The notes under the pieces were generated by a model. That model was not told the DNA's origin. It worked only from the letters and a program-made list of their open reading frames with translations, and made no database searches. This document shows positions 17,620 through 26,242 of a stretch of DNA of 64,000 bases, in pieces. Position 1 is the stretch's first letter, and each line of letters starts with the position of its first letter. The stretch spans positions 1,426,001 to 1,490,000 of the forward strand of contig OZ246946.1 in assembly GCA_965232015.1 (NCBI GenBank), written 5' to 3'. The DNA is from JAJEAO01 sp963667635. Its GTDB lineage: Bacteria; Acidobacteriota; Vicinamibacteria; Marinacidobacterales; Marinacidobacteraceae. The position numbers and the translations under genes were made by a program.

Positions 17620-19536
17620 ATGCTGTCTGTACTGGAAGGGGTCGTGCGGCGGGCGGCCGCCGAAGCCGGGGCGCCGGACTTCCCGGTGGTGGCCGAGACG
17701 CCCCCCTCCCCCGCGCTCGGCGATGTCGCCTTCCCGGCGGCCTTCGGACTCGCCCGCGTCCTGCGACGGCCCCCGCGCGCGATCGCGCCGCTCCTCGCCG
17801 ATGCGCTCCGTGAACAGCCGGAAGTCGCCCGGGTCGAGATCGCCGGGCCCGGCTACGTCAACGTGTTCGTCCGGCGCGGCGCGTGGCTCGAGGCCTCGCG
17901 GACGCCGCCGGACCCGGAGTCGGTGGACGGGGTCCACATCGTCGAGCACACCAGCATCAACCCGAACAAGGCGGCCCACATCGGCCACCTGCGAAACGCC
18001 GCTCTCGGCGACTCGTTCGCCCGCATCCTGCGCTACCTCGGCCGCGACATCGAGGTCCAGAACTACATAGACGACACCGGGGTCCAGGTCGCGGACGTGG
18101 CGCTCGGCTTCCACGCGCTGCGGGGCGCGAGCGAAGCGGACGTCCGGGTACTCGCGGCGCAGCCACGCTTCGACTACCTCTGCTGGGACCTCTACACCGA
18201 GGTCTCGCGGTGGGTGGATTCGGATCCCGAGGCCGCGGCGCTCCGTCGGGAGGCGCTCCACGGCCTCGAACACGACGAGGAGCCGTGGGCGGGGATTGGG
18301 GCGGCGGTCGCCGAGGCGGTCGCCCGGCGGCACCTCGAGACGATGGAGCGGATTGGGGTTCGCTACGACCTGCTGGCGTGCGAGAAGACCATCGTGCGCC
18401 TCTCGTTCTGGGACCGGGCGTTCGAGCTGCTGCGGGAGTCCGAGGCAATCCGACAGCCGGCGGGAGGGAAGAACCAGGGCTGCTGGGTCATGGAGACCCC
18501 GCTGGCGCAGGACGGCCAGAAGGTCATCGTGCGCTCGAACGGCACCGTCACCTACGTGGGCAAGGACATCGCGTACCAGATGTGGCAGCTCGGGCTCCTC
18601 GACCGCGAGTTCCGCTTCCGGAGGTTCTTCGACTACGCGGACGAGCCGGCGCGCTCGGCGTGGATCACGACCGACCGTCCCGGCGACCCGGATCCGCCCC
18701 GCTTCGGCCGGGCCGCGCTCGTCCACCACGTCATTGACGCCCGTCAGGCGTACCCGCAGCAGATCGTCCAGGAATCGGTGGCGCGACTCACCTCGGAAAC
18801 GGACCGGGCGCGGACCCGCCATTTCTCCTACGAGATGGTGTCCCTGACGCCCGCGACGGTGGCGGCGCTCGGTCTCGGCGGCGGGAGGGAAGGCGGCGCG
18901 GTCGAGGTATCGGGCCGGAAGGGCGTCGGAGTCAAGGCCGACGACTTCCTCGACGCGCTCATCGAACGCGCGCGGGACGAGGTGACCCAGCGCAACGCCG
19001 AGCTCGACCCGGAGCGACGGGACGAGGTGGCCCGGGACATCGCGGTGGGCGCGCTGCGCTACCTCATGGTTCGCGTCACCAAGAACCAGCCGATCGTGTT
19101 CGATCTCGAGGAGGCGCTCAGCTTCGACGGCGCCACCGGGCCCTACCTCCAATACGCCGCGGTTCGGGCGCGGAAGATCCTCGGCCGCGCGAAGACCCCG
19201 CTGCCCGAGCAGTTCCCCGCCCCGCCCGCGGACCTCGACGACCGCCTGGCCTCGCTCCCCGCGGAGGAGGCCGGGGATCTGTGGGTCCTGCTCCGCGAGG
19301 CCGCGGGCCTCGGCGTGACCGCCGCTCGCGCCGCCGAGCACGAGGACCCGCAGGTGCTCGCCCGCTGGGCCTACGAGGGGGCGCAGCGATTCAACGCGTT
19401 CTACCACCGCTACCCGGTGGCGACCGAACCCGATCCAGCGGGGCGGGCCCTGCGCCTCTACGTCGTCGAGACGTTCTTCTTCCAGCACTGCTTCGGGCTG
19501 GATCTCCTCGGGATCCCGGTGCCGTGGCGGATGTGA
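17620..19536 (+). CDS. argS: Arginyl-tRNA synthetase
   Basis: The 638-residue class I synthetase charges tRNA-Arg. An N-terminal Arg-tRNA-synthetase domain spans residues 1-90. The signature HIGH lies at 120-123 within NPNKAAHIGHLRNA. The KMSK loop is represented by SGRKG at 431-435, a variant seen in many bacterial ArgRS enzymes. The C-terminal anticodon-binding DALR domain includes GPYLQYAAVRARKI. I chose ATG 17620 because the longer open frame from 17548 is made of palindromic repeat sequence. The stop overlaps the lepB start (GTGA). Confidence 0.95.
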   Translation: MLSVLEGVVRRAAAEAGAPDFPVVAETPPSPALGDVAFPAAFGLARVLRRPPRAIAPLLADALREQPEVARVEIAGPGYVNVFVRRGAWLEASRTPPDPESVDGVHIVEHTSINPNKAAHIGHLRNAALGDSFARILRYLGRDIEVQNYIDDTGVQVADVALGFHALRGASEADVRVLAAQPRFDYLCWDLYTEVSRWVDSDPEAAALRREALHGLEHDEEPWAGIGAAVAEAVARRHLETMERIGVRYDLLACEKTIVRLSFWDRAFELLRESEAIRQPAGGKNQGCWVMETPLAQDGQKVIVRSNGTVTYVGKDIAYQMWQLGLLDREFRFRRFFDYADEPARSAWITTDRPGDPDPPRFGRAALVHHVIDARQAYPQQIVQESVARLTSETDRARTRHFSYEMVSLTPATVAALGLGGGREGGAVEVSGRKGVGVKADDFLDALIERARDEVTQRNAELDPERRDEVARDIAVGALRYLMVRVTKNQPIVFDLEEALSFDGATGPYLQYAAVRARKILGRAKTPLPEQFPAPPADLDDRLASLPAEEAGDLWVLLREAAGLGVTAARAAEHEDPQVLARWAYEGAQRFNAFYHRYPVATEPDPAGRALRLYVVETFFFQHCFGLDLLGIPVPWRM

Positions 19537-20111
19537 CCCCGCCCGCGGAAGGGAACCGGCGCCGCTGGCTCCGCGGGAGGCCCGCGCTGCGGCTGCTCCA
19601 GACCGCGGTCCTTTCGGGGGCGATCGCGTGGACGCTGCTCGCTTTCGTGGGGCAGGTCTTTCGCATCCAGGGCGCCAGCATGACCCCGGCCCTGAGGTCG
19701 GACGAGCGCGTGCTGGTGGACAAGCTCTCCGTCCGGTTCGCCTCGCCGGAGCGGGGAGAGATCGTCGTGTTCCGCGACCCGGCGGCGTCGGGCGCCGTCC
19801 TCGTGAAGCGGATCCTCGCCCTGCCCGGCGAGACGGTGCGCTTCCTCGGGGACGAGGTCGCGGTCGTCCCGGTCGGACGGGAAGACGACCCCTGCTCCCG
19901 ACTCGAAGGCCCCGGCGCCGTGGAGGTCAACCTCGGCCCGGACGAGTACTTCGCGATCGGCGACAACCGGGCGCGCAGCAGCGACAGCCGCCAGTGGGGC
20001 GCGCTGCCTGCCGACGCGATTCTGGGACGCGTGCGCTGGCGGGTCTATCCCCCGACGCGGGTGGGCAGAATCGCCGAGTCCGTCGCTCTCGCCGCCGAGC
20101 CGTGCCGATGA
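19533..20111 (+). CDS. lepB: Signal peptidase I
   Basis: The protein is 192 residues from GTG 19533, which overlaps the argS stop. One N-terminal membrane anchor (about residues 20-40) precedes the catalytic domain. The nucleophile is Ser49 in QGASMTPAL. The general base is Lys92 in LVKRILALPGE. The conserved GDNRxxSxDSRxWG block follows. The enzyme removes signal peptides from exported proteins on the outer face of the inner membrane. An upstream GTG at 19524 is possible but would only add three residues. The stop overlaps bshC, so argS-lepB-bshC form one operon. Confidence 0.93.
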   Translation: MTPPAEGNRRRWLRGRPALRLLQTAVLSGAIAWTLLAFVGQVFRIQGASMTPALRSDERVLVDKLSVRFASPERGEIVVFRDPAASGAVLVKRILALPGETVRFLGDEVAVVPVGREDDPCSRLEGPGAVEVNLGPDEYFAIGDNRARSSDSRQWGALPADAILGRVRWRVYPPTRVGRIAESVALAAEPCR

Positions 20112-21706
20112 AGCAACCGGGCGCGGGTTTCCTTCGCGCCCTCCCTCTGCTGCCTTCGGGGTCGCCGCCGGGCTTTTTCGGAGCCTGGGCCCGGAGTCCG
20201 GCCGACTTCGCCGACCTGCTGCCCGATCCCTTCGACGAGACCGTCGTCCGGCGGACCGCCGACGCGGTGGCGGCGGGCGACGGTCCCCGGCAGGCGACCG
20301 CGGAGGTCCTCGCGGAGACCAACCGTGACCTGGGCGGCGACGCCGACGCGGTGGCCGCCGCCCGGCGCCTCGGCGAGCCGGGGACGCTCGCCGTCGTGAC
20401 CGGACAGCAGGCCGGACTCTTCGGCGGTCCGCTCTATTCGCTGGCGAAGGCGATGTCGGCGGTCGCCGCGGCGCGGGAGCTGGAGCGGACGACCGGCCGG
20501 GCGGTGGTCCCGGTGTTCTGGGTCGAGGCGGACGACCACGACTTCGAGGAGATCCGGACCGCCTGGCTGCTCGATCGCGCGGGGGAGCCGAAGGCGTTCC
20601 GCTATCAGCCACACCGGGAGGAGCCGGGGCTCTCGGCGGCGCGGCGGCGACTGGACGGGACGACCACGGCGCTCCTCGGAGAGTTCGCCGCGGCGCTTCC
20701 TCCCACCGACTACCGCGACGAGGTCGTGGAAACGCTCTCTGCCGCCTACCAGCCCGGCCGCTCCCTCGGCGAGGCGTTTTCCCGCTACGCGCTCGCGCTC
20801 ACCCGCGGCACCGGGCTGGTGGTGATGGACGGCGCGTCCCCGGCGCTGAAGCGCCTCGCGCTGCCGGTGTACCGGACCGCCGCCGCGAACCTCCACGAAG
20901 GACGACGGCGGATCGAGGCCGCCACCGCCCGGATCGAGGCCGCCGGGTTCACCGGGCAGGCGGCGGCGGAGGGCTATTCGATCTTCACCACCGGCGCCGC
21001 CGGGGCCCGCCGCCGCGCCCGCGAGGACGAGCTGTCCCCCGCTGCGCTCGACCCCGACCCGGAGCGGCTGAGCGCCGCCGTCCTCCTGCGGCCGCTGGTG
21101 CAGGACTTCCTGCTCCCGACCGTCGGCTACGTCGGCGGTCCCGCCGAAGTCGCCTACCACGCCCAGATGGGCGGGCTCTACGCGATCCACGGGATCGCCC
21201 GCCCGCTGGTGTTGCCCCGGCATCTCATCGCGGTGCTGAACCGCAGCCAGGTCCGGGTTCTCGACCGGGACGGGATCGCCTTCGACGAGCTGTCGGCCGG
21301 GGACGAGGCGGCGCTCAACCGGCGGGCGGCGGATCCGGCGACCCGGGAGGCGATCGGCCGGGCCCGCCAGGCGATCGGATCCGGCCTCGACGAGGTCGAG
21401 ACGGCGGTCTCGGCGCTCAATCCGAGCCTCCGGGGAGCGGCTCGCCGCGCCCGCGGGCGCATGCTCAAGGCGCTCGGCGACCTCGACCGGCTCGCGGTGC
21501 GGGCGGTGAAGCGGCAGGATCAGGAGCGGCGCGGTCGCTTCCTGCGCGCCCGGAACGCGCTGTTCCCGGGAGGCGTGCCGCAGGAGCGAAGGCTCGGGCC
21601 GGCGGTGTTCCTGAACCGCTACGGGTCGGGCTTCGCGCGCTGGCTCCTCGCCTCGTTCGAGGATGCGCGCGCCGACCGCCGCGCCCGCAATCTCCTCCTC
21701 GGCTGA
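20108..21706 (+). CDS. bshC: Putative cysteine ligase BshC (bacillithiol biosynthesis)
   Basis: The protein has 532 residues, the usual BshC length. Typical blocks are VVTGQQAGLFGGPLYS, VPVFWVEADDHDFEEI and LLPTVGYVGGPAEVAYHAQ. BshC is thought to add cysteine to glucosaminyl-malate in the last step of bacillithiol synthesis, in the cytoplasm. No bshA or bshB lies in the window. The ATG at 20108 overlaps the lepB stop (ATGA). Bacillithiol is made in Firmicutes, Bacteroidota, Acidobacteriota, Deinococcota and others, and so supports a non-proteobacterial host. The C-terminal coiled coil (ARRARGRMLKALGDLDRL) is also typical. Confidence 0.9.
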   Translation: MKQPGAGFLRALPLLPSGSPPGFFGAWARSPADFADLLPDPFDETVVRRTADAVAAGDGPRQATAEVLAETNRDLGGDADAVAAARRLGEPGTLAVVTGQQAGLFGGPLYSLAKAMSAVAAARELERTTGRAVVPVFWVEADDHDFEEIRTAWLLDRAGEPKAFRYQPHREEPGLSAARRRLDGTTTALLGEFAAALPPTDYRDEVVETLSAAYQPGRSLGEAFSRYALALTRGTGLVVMDGASPALKRLALPVYRTAAANLHEGRRRIEAATARIEAAGFTGQAAAEGYSIFTTGAAGARRRAREDELSPAALDPDPERLSAAVLLRPLVQDFLLPTVGYVGGPAEVAYHAQMGGLYAIHGIARPLVLPRHLIAVLNRSQVRVLDRDGIAFDELSAGDEAALNRRAADPATREAIGRARQAIGSGLDEVETAVSALNPSLRGAARRARGRMLKALGDLDRLAVRAVKRQDQERRGRFLRARNALFPGGVPQERRLGPAVFLNRYGSGFARWLLASFEDARADRRARNLLLG

Positions 21707-21709
21707 TCG

Positions 21710-21783
21710 GGAGCGCCGGACTCCAGTCCGGCACCGCGACCCGCATCGCCCCGTGGAATTGCCGGTCTGGAGACCGGCGCTCC
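21710..21783. repeat. Two palindromic repeats, second with compensated stem
   Basis: The first copy (21710-21733) has the core GCCGGACTCCAGTCCGGC. The second (21760-21783) is inverted and reads GCCGGTCTGGAGACCGGC. Compared with the first, one stem base pair is swapped on both sides, so the hairpin is kept. They fill the gap between bshC and the DUF4212 gene. Confidence 0.85.
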
Positions 21784-21795
21784 ATACGGCGTCCC

Positions 21796-22116
21796 ATGCC
21801 GGCCGCCTACCCGGGTAATCTCTGCCGCTCCCCCGTGGCCGCTTCTCCCTCGCCCCGAACGACGCGCTGGCGGAGGAGCCTTCGGCTGATCGGAATCCTC
21901 CTCGCGATCTGGTTCACCGCGTCGCTCGGCCTCGGCGTGCTGTTCGCGGCGCCCCTGAACCGGATCTGGATCACGGGCTTTCCGCTGGGGTTCTGGTTCG
22001 CGCAGCAGGGCGCGATCATCGTCTTCGTGATCCTCCTCGCGGTCAACGCGGTGGCGATGGACCGGATCGAGGGCGATGACGACCCCGGTCCCGACGGCGA
22101 AGGGGAGTCCCCTTGA
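21796..22116 (+). CDS. DUF4212 small subunit of a sodium/solute symporter
   Basis: The 106-residue protein has two membrane segments (LIGILLAIWFTASLGLGVLF and the QQGAIIVFVILLAVNAVAM block) with the FPLGFWFAQQG signature of DUF4212 between them. Proteins of this family are always found next to a large sodium:solute symporter and are taken to be its small subunit. The stop overlaps the symporter start by 4 nt. The first 30 residues are polar and variable, so a later start is possible, but no other ATG is better placed. Confidence 0.88.
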   Translation: MPAAYPGNLCRSPVAASPSPRTTRWRRSLRLIGILLAIWFTASLGLGVLFAAPLNRIWITGFPLGFWFAQQGAIIVFVILLAVNAVAMDRIEGDDDPGPDGEGESP

Positions 22117-23792
22117 CGATCGCTGGCTGGACGCTGCTGTTCGTCGCGCTCAGCTTCGCCCTCTACACCGCCATCGCGGTGGCGAGCCGGGTCGGGACGA
22201 CTTCCGGGTTCTACGTCGCCGGGCGGGGCGTCTCGGCGGTCGCCAACGGAATGGCCACCGGCGCCGACTGGATGAGCGCGGCCTCCTTCCTCTCCATGGC
22301 GGGGCTGATCTCGTTCATGGGCTACGACGGAGCGATCTACCTGATGGGGTGGACCGGCGGCTACGTCCTGCTGGCGCTGCTCGTCGCCCCCTACCTCCGT
22401 CGCTACGGCCGCTACACGATCCCGGAGTTCGTCGGGGACCGCTACGCCTCGCAGACCGCGAGGCTGGTGGCCGTCGCCTGCGCGGTGTTCATCTCGTTCA
22501 CCTACGTCGCCGGGCAGATGCGCGGCGTCGGGGTCGTGTTCTCTCGCTTCCTCACGATTCCGGTCGAGTACGGCGTGATGATCGGGGGCGTCATCGTCCT
22601 CCTCTACGCCACCCTGGGCGGGATGCGCGGCATCACCTACACGCAGGTCGCGCAGTACTGCGTGCTGATCGTCGCGTTCCTGATCCCCGCCGCCGCGATC
22701 TCCTGGAAGATGACCGGGACGCCCATTCCGCAGATCGGGTTCGGCTCCGCCCTCATCGAGGGCGAGCGCGCCGGCGTCGCGCTGCTGCGCGCCATTGACC
22801 ACATCCACCGGGACCTCGGCCTCCCCGAATACACCGGAGCGTTCCTCGCCGGCAAGAAGACCCTCCAGGACGTCTTCGCGATCACACTGGCGCTCATGGC
22901 GGGGACCGCCGGGCTCCCGCACGTGCTGATCCGGTTCTACACGGTCAAGTCGGCGCGCCTCGCCCGCTGGAGCGTGCTCTGGGCGCTCGCGTTCATCGCG
23001 ATCCTCTACACGACCGCTCCGGCGGTTGCGGCGTTCGCCCGGGTGAACCTGATCCAGACGCTCCACAACACGCCGATCGCGGCGGCCCCCGAGTGGTTCC
23101 GGAACTGGGAGGCCACCGGGCTGATCAGCTTCACCGACCGGAACGGGGACGGGCTCATCCAGTACGGCGAAGGCGCGGGCGCCGAGCTGATGATCGACCG
23201 GGACATCATGGTCCTTGCGAACCCGGAGATCGCCGAGCTGCCGGGATGGGTCGTGGGGCTGGTCGCCGCCGGCGGGCTCGCCGCCGCGCTCTCCACCGCG
23301 GCGGGCCTGCTGCTCGTGATCTCCGCTTCGGTCTCGCACGACCTGCTCAAGAGTTGCCTCCGGCCCGACATGAACGAGCGGAGCGAACTCTTCGCCGCCC
23401 GCCTCTCCGCCGCCGGCGCCTGCGTCGTGGCCATCGTGGTGGGGATCTATCCGCCCGACTACGTCGCCGCCGTCGTCGCCTTCGCCTTCGGCCTCGCCGC
23501 CGCCAGCTTCTTCCCGGTGCTGGTGCTCGGAGTGTTCACGACCTGGGTGACTGCCCGCGGCGCCGTCGCCGGCATGATCGCCGGCACCGGGTTCACCGCG
23601 ATCTACATCGGCTGGTTCAAGGTGTTCGAATGGAGCGGTCCGGAGGCGTGGTGGTTCGGGATCAGCCCGGAGGGGATCGGCGCGCTGGGGATGGTGCTCA
23701 ACTTCGGGGTGACCTGGGCCGTGAGCCGCCGCACCGGCCCGCCGCCGGCCGACAGCGAATCCATCGTGGCCTCGCTCCGCGGCCTCGACTGA
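22113..23792 (+). CDS. Sodium:solute symporter family protein (ActP/VC_2705-like)
   Basis: The 559-residue integral membrane protein begins at TTG 22113, overlapping the DUF4212 stop. It has the SSS-family fold with about 13 membrane segments. Features include GFYVAGRGVSAVANGMATGADWM near the N-terminus (the conserved GADWMSAASFL motif), GTAGLPHVLIRFYTV in the middle and GLVAAGGLAAALSTAAGLLL. This subfamily, paired with DUF4212, is related to acetate/monocarboxylate permeases. The actual substrate cannot be read from the sequence. An extra loop containing DRNGDGLIQYGEGAGAELM around residue 350 resembles a calcium-loop-like acidic insert typical of this subgroup. Confidence 0.9.
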   Translation: MTIAGWTLLFVALSFALYTAIAVASRVGTTSGFYVAGRGVSAVANGMATGADWMSAASFLSMAGLISFMGYDGAIYLMGWTGGYVLLALLVAPYLRRYGRYTIPEFVGDRYASQTARLVAVACAVFISFTYVAGQMRGVGVVFSRFLTIPVEYGVMIGGVIVLLYATLGGMRGITYTQVAQYCVLIVAFLIPAAAISWKMTGTPIPQIGFGSALIEGERAGVALLRAIDHIHRDLGLPEYTGAFLAGKKTLQDVFAITLALMAGTAGLPHVLIRFYTVKSARLARWSVLWALAFIAILYTTAPAVAAFARVNLIQTLHNTPIAAAPEWFRNWEATGLISFTDRNGDGLIQYGEGAGAELMIDRDIMVLANPEIAELPGWVVGLVAAGGLAAALSTAAGLLLVISASVSHDLLKSCLRPDMNERSELFAARLSAAGACVVAIVVGIYPPDYVAAVVAFAFGLAAASFFPVLVLGVFTTWVTARGAVAGMIAGTGFTAIYIGWFKVFEWSGPEAWWFGISPEGIGALGMVLNFGVTWAVSRRTGPPPADSESIVASLRGLD

Positions 23793-23818
23793 CCCCCTTC
23801 TCCATCGGGCCGTGAGGC

Positions 23819-23851
23819 TTGACCGGGGACGCTTCGTGCATCATGATGCAC
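23819..23851 (+). promoter_or_regulatory. Promoter with palindromic operator before vapB
   Basis: A perfect 16-bp palindrome GTGCATCATGATGCAC spans 23836-23851 and ends 2 nt before the antitoxin ATG. A TTGACC at 23819-23824 and CATGAT at 23842-23847 are 17 nt apart and make a plausible -35/-10 pair. The -10 lies inside the palindrome, as expected for an autorepressed toxin-antitoxin operon. The start of transcription would fall at the ATG, so the message may be leaderless. Confidence 0.55.
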
Positions 23852-23853
23852 CC

Positions 23854-24129
23854 ATGCGAACGACAGTGACGCTGGATTCAGACACCCACAGTCTGGTCCA
23901 GCGGGCGATGCGGGATGGGGGAGGCACTTTCAAGCAGGTGGTCAACGCTGCGATCCGTCGCGGCTTGGTGGGGACACAGGACATGCAGATGCGCCGGCCG
24001 TTCGTCGTCGAGCCGCGCGCACTCGGACTCCGGGTCCACGACCCGCGGGTGCTTCGGGAGCTCGACGAAGATCACGAGGCCGAGCGCTTCCTGAGAGTTA
24101 CCCGAGGCCTGGAGCCCGAAACAGAGTGA
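23854..24129 (+). CDS. vapB: VapB-type antitoxin
   Basis: The 91-residue protein has a short ribbon-helix-helix-like N-terminus (MRTTVTLDSDTHSLVQRAM) followed by FKQVVNAAIRRGL, the common pattern of VapB antitoxins. The C-terminal acidic tail should bind the toxin. It is followed by a PIN-domain gene with a 4-nt overlap (GTGA). A perfect palindrome just upstream fits autoregulation by the RHH dimer. The frame is open further upstream (to 23812), but that part runs through the promoter and palindrome, so ATG 23854 is preferred. Confidence 0.82.
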   Translation: MRTTVTLDSDTHSLVQRAMRDGGGTFKQVVNAAIRRGLVGTQDMQMRRPFVVEPRALGLRVHDPRVLRELDEDHEAERFLRVTRGLEPETE

Positions 24130-24572
24130 TCGTCCCGGACGTCAACCTGCTCCTCTACGCCTACGATCGGACCGCACCGCACCACGCCCGCGCCCTTCGG
24201 TGGTGGAGCCAGTGCATGGACGGAACCGAGATCGTCGGGATCAGCGCTCTGACCGTGCTGGCCTTCGTGCGACTCAGCACGCAGTCTCGGTTCTTCGACA
24301 ACGCGTATTCGGTCCAGGAAGCCTGGGGAGTCGTCGGCGCCTGGCTTCGTCGTCCGATCGTGGACCGGTTGGACCTCGAGTTCGCCGACCTGGAGTACGC
24401 GGCTCGACTCCTTTCGGGCATCGGTGAGGGCGGAAACCTGACGACGGACGCAGCCCTCGCCGCCCAAGCGATTCGCTGGGGAGCCGTCATCCACAGCGCC
24501 GACCGTGATTTCGAGCGATTCCGCCAGGTTGCCTGGTACAACCCGCTGACCAACAGGAGTACAGAGGCGTAA
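24126..24572 (+). CDS. vapC: VapC-type PIN-domain toxin
   Basis: The 148-residue PIN protein starts at GTG 24126. The first acidic residue is Asp5 in PDVNLLLYAYD. Later acidic residues are in LTTDAALAAQA and HSADRDFERF. The usual second-position Glu is replaced in GISALTVLAFVRL, which is common in this VapC subgroup. PIN toxins are Mg-dependent endoribonucleases that cut tRNA or rRNA. The protein should be neutralised by the overlapping antitoxin. There is nothing odd in length or composition. Confidence 0.87.
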   Translation: MIVPDVNLLLYAYDRTAPHHARALRWWSQCMDGTEIVGISALTVLAFVRLSTQSRFFDNAYSVQEAWGVVGAWLRRPIVDRLDLEFADLEYAARLLSGIGEGGNLTTDAALAAQAIRWGAVIHSADRDFERFRQVAWYNPLTNRSTEA

Positions 24573-24716
24573 AGCGGCAATCCCGAACCCGAGTTCGAGC
24601 CGAACCGTGGCTGGAGTCGCTGTGTCCGCGTCCGGCGCCGCCACTGCGACGCTCCGACCGGCAGGGGCCCCCGGCCACGGGAGAGTCTTCGGCGACGGCT
24701 CAGGCGTCCAAGGGCC

Positions 24717-25076
24717 TCACGGGGTCGCGGCGCCTCGTTCCAGTTCCCGGCAGCCGCCCGTGCGGTGCCACCCGATCCACGCCGAGGTCGCGGCCCCGGC
24801 GGCGGTGAGGAGACCATCGAGCCGGTCGTCGGTCGCCTCCGGGGGGTAGTTGGCGGTCACGGCGAGGACCCAGAGCAGAAGACCGAGGTCCACCATCGGC
24901 CACAGTCGGCTCGTGGTGCAGGGGACGCCGTCGGCATAGACGCCCGACGGGTCGTAGTCTTCATGGCCCGGGCGCGGCGGGCCCTTGGTCAGGACGACCG
25001 AGCAGTTGAGTTGCGCCGCCGCCAGCAGCGCGAGTCCGAGACGGCGAGCAGCCACGCCCCTTCTACCTGCCGGCAT
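24717..25076 (-). CDS. Putative lipoprotein of unknown function
   Basis: The protein has 119 residues. An N-terminal signal with a lipobox-like LNC (residues 23-25, within ALLAAAQLNCSVVL) suggests export and lipid anchoring. Two further hydrophobic stretches (VDLGLLLWVLAVTA and LLTAAGAATSAWIGW) follow. A CTTSRLWPMVD block precedes the second. The start lies within the end of the MaoC-like gene (14-nt overlap), so it is probably the last gene of that minus-strand operon. I do not recognise the family. Confidence 0.6.
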   Translation of the reverse strand: MPAGRRGVAARRLGLALLAAAQLNCSVVLTKGPPRPGHEDYDPSGVYADGVPCTTSRLWPMVDLGLLLWVLAVTANYPPEATDDRLDGLLTAAGAATSAWIGWHRTGGCRELERGAATP

Positions 25077-25551
25077 CGGGCGCCTGATCGCGCTTCCAGA
25101 TCAGGAACGTTCGCCGAAACGCGATCACGACCGCGCCGTCCTGGTTGCGTCCGGTCGTTCGGACCGTGACGATCCCCGCTTCCGGCCGCGAACGCGAGGC
25201 GCGCACGACGAGTACTTCGCTCTCCGAGTAGAGCGTGTCGCCCTCGAACAGCGGCGCCGGGAGGCGGACGTCCTCCCAGCCCAGATTCGCGAACACGTTG
25301 CGGGTGAGATCGTTCACGGACTGACCGGTAGCGAGCGCGAGGGTGAGGCAGGAGTTGACGAGCGGCTTGCCGAACGGCGTCCGCGCGCTGAAGTGGCGGT
25401 CCACATGGACCGGGTTCTGGTTCTGGGTGAGCAGCGAGAACCACGTATTGTCGGCGGCATGCACGGTCCGCCCGAGCGGGTGGACGATCCGCTGTCCGAC
25501 TCGGAAGTCCTCGAAGAATCGCCCGGCGTCGCGCTCGGGGGCTTCGGTCAT
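25063..25551 (-). CDS. MaoC-family dehydratase
   Basis: The 162-residue hot-dog-fold protein resembles MaoC/R-hydratase enzymes. Evidence is FEDFRVGQRI near the N-terminus, a TQNQNPVHVDRHFSA block (the hydratase 2 motif with its Asn and His), and FEGDTLYSESEVL. Such enzymes hydrate enoyl-CoA, or in this subgroup mesaconyl/methylfumaryl-CoA-like substrates; the substrate is not evident here. It is transcribed leftwards, 8 nt after the YbjQ gene. The two genes may share a transcript with the sigma-factor operon. Confidence 0.85.
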   Translation of the reverse strand: MTEAPERDAGRFFEDFRVGQRIVHPLGRTVHAADNTWFSLLTQNQNPVHVDRHFSARTPFGKPLVNSCLTLALATGQSVNDLTRNVFANLGWEDVRLPAPLFEGDTLYSESEVLVVRASRSRPEAGIVTVRTTGRNQDGAVVIAFRRTFLIWKRDQAPDAGR

Positions 25552-25559
25552 GTCGCCGG

Positions 25560-25874
25560 CTACCGGAGCCTCACCGCGGTCCCGTACACCAGGATCTCGG
25601 ACGCGCCCGCCATGACCATCTGGGTGGTGACGCGGACGCCCACGATCGCGTCGGCGCCGAGCGACTCGGCGTGTTCGATCATGCGGGCGATCGCCTGCTC
25701 GCGGCTCTCCGCCATGAGCTTGGTGTAGCCGGCGATCTCGCCGCCGACGATCGTTCGGAGGCCGGCGAGGATGTCGCGACCCACGTGACGGGTGCGGATC
25801 GTGTTGCCGCGGGCGACGCCGAGGATGGCGGCGGTTTCGCGCCCGGGAACCGTGTTGGTGGTGGCGAGGATCAT
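25560..25874 (-). CDS. YbjQ/UPF0145 family protein
   Basis: The 104-residue protein has the full YbjQ family pattern: ATTNTVPGRETAAILGVARGN, RDILAGLRTIVGGEI, and GADAIVGVRVTTQMV. The fold is a small pentameric alpha/beta domain, sometimes called a heavy-metal-binding domain. No molecular role is established. The start overlaps the preceding membrane-protein gene by 4 nt (ATGA), placing it in an operon with an ECF sigma factor. Confidence 0.9.
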   Translation of the reverse strand: MILATTNTVPGRETAAILGVARGNTIRTRHVGRDILAGLRTIVGGEIAGYTKLMAESREQAIARMIEHAESLGADAIVGVRVTTQMVMAGASEILVYGTAVRLR

Positions 25875-26242
25875 CGGCGAACTCTCCGGAAGGGATCGGT
25901 GGTCAGGGCGCGGATCTTGTCGCGAACCACGCCGAAAAGAAGGATCGAAACGCCGAGCAGCAGCCCGGCGGTCCCGAAGCGGACGACGACCGGGACCTCG
26001 GCGTCGGCGAGGAACTCGGTCGCGAAGTGGTAGGCGCCGAAGCCGGCGAGAACCGTGAGCGAGACGGAGACGAGCACCCAGGCGATGCCGCGTTCGAGGC
26101 GGGCATAGACCCCGAGCCAGAACCGGTCGAGCGCGGCGTCGTCAGCGTCGAAGTCCCGGACCACGGGGTCCTCGACGCCGGGCGCATCGAGGGGGATTCG
26201 TCCGGACGCACCTGGCCCGGCGGCGTTTCTCTCGTTCGTCAT
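25871..26242 (-). CDS. Two-helix membrane protein downstream of ECF sigma factor
   Basis: The 123-residue protein begins at ATG 26242, which overlaps the sigma-factor stop. Residues 1-45 are polar and acidic. Two membrane helices follow (GIAWVLVSVSLTVLAGFGAY and VVVRFGTAGLLLGVSILLF), then a basic tail. It sits where an anti-sigma factor often lies, but no zinc-binding HxxxCxxC motif is visible, so I do not call it one. It could still be a membrane partner of the sigma factor. A DxxxxD-rich N-terminus (VRDFDADDAALDRFW) would be the cytoplasmic part. Confidence 0.75.
   Translation of the reverse strand: MTNERNAAGPGASGRIPLDAPGVEDPVVRDFDADDAALDRFWLGVYARLERGIAWVLVSVSLTVLAGFGAYHFATEFLADAEVPVVVRFGTAGLLLGVSILLFGVVRDKIRALTTDPFRRVRR

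Noticed and set aside
25871..26242. Calling the gene after the sigma factor a zinc-binding anti-sigma factor
   Set aside because: No HxxxCxxC motif is present.
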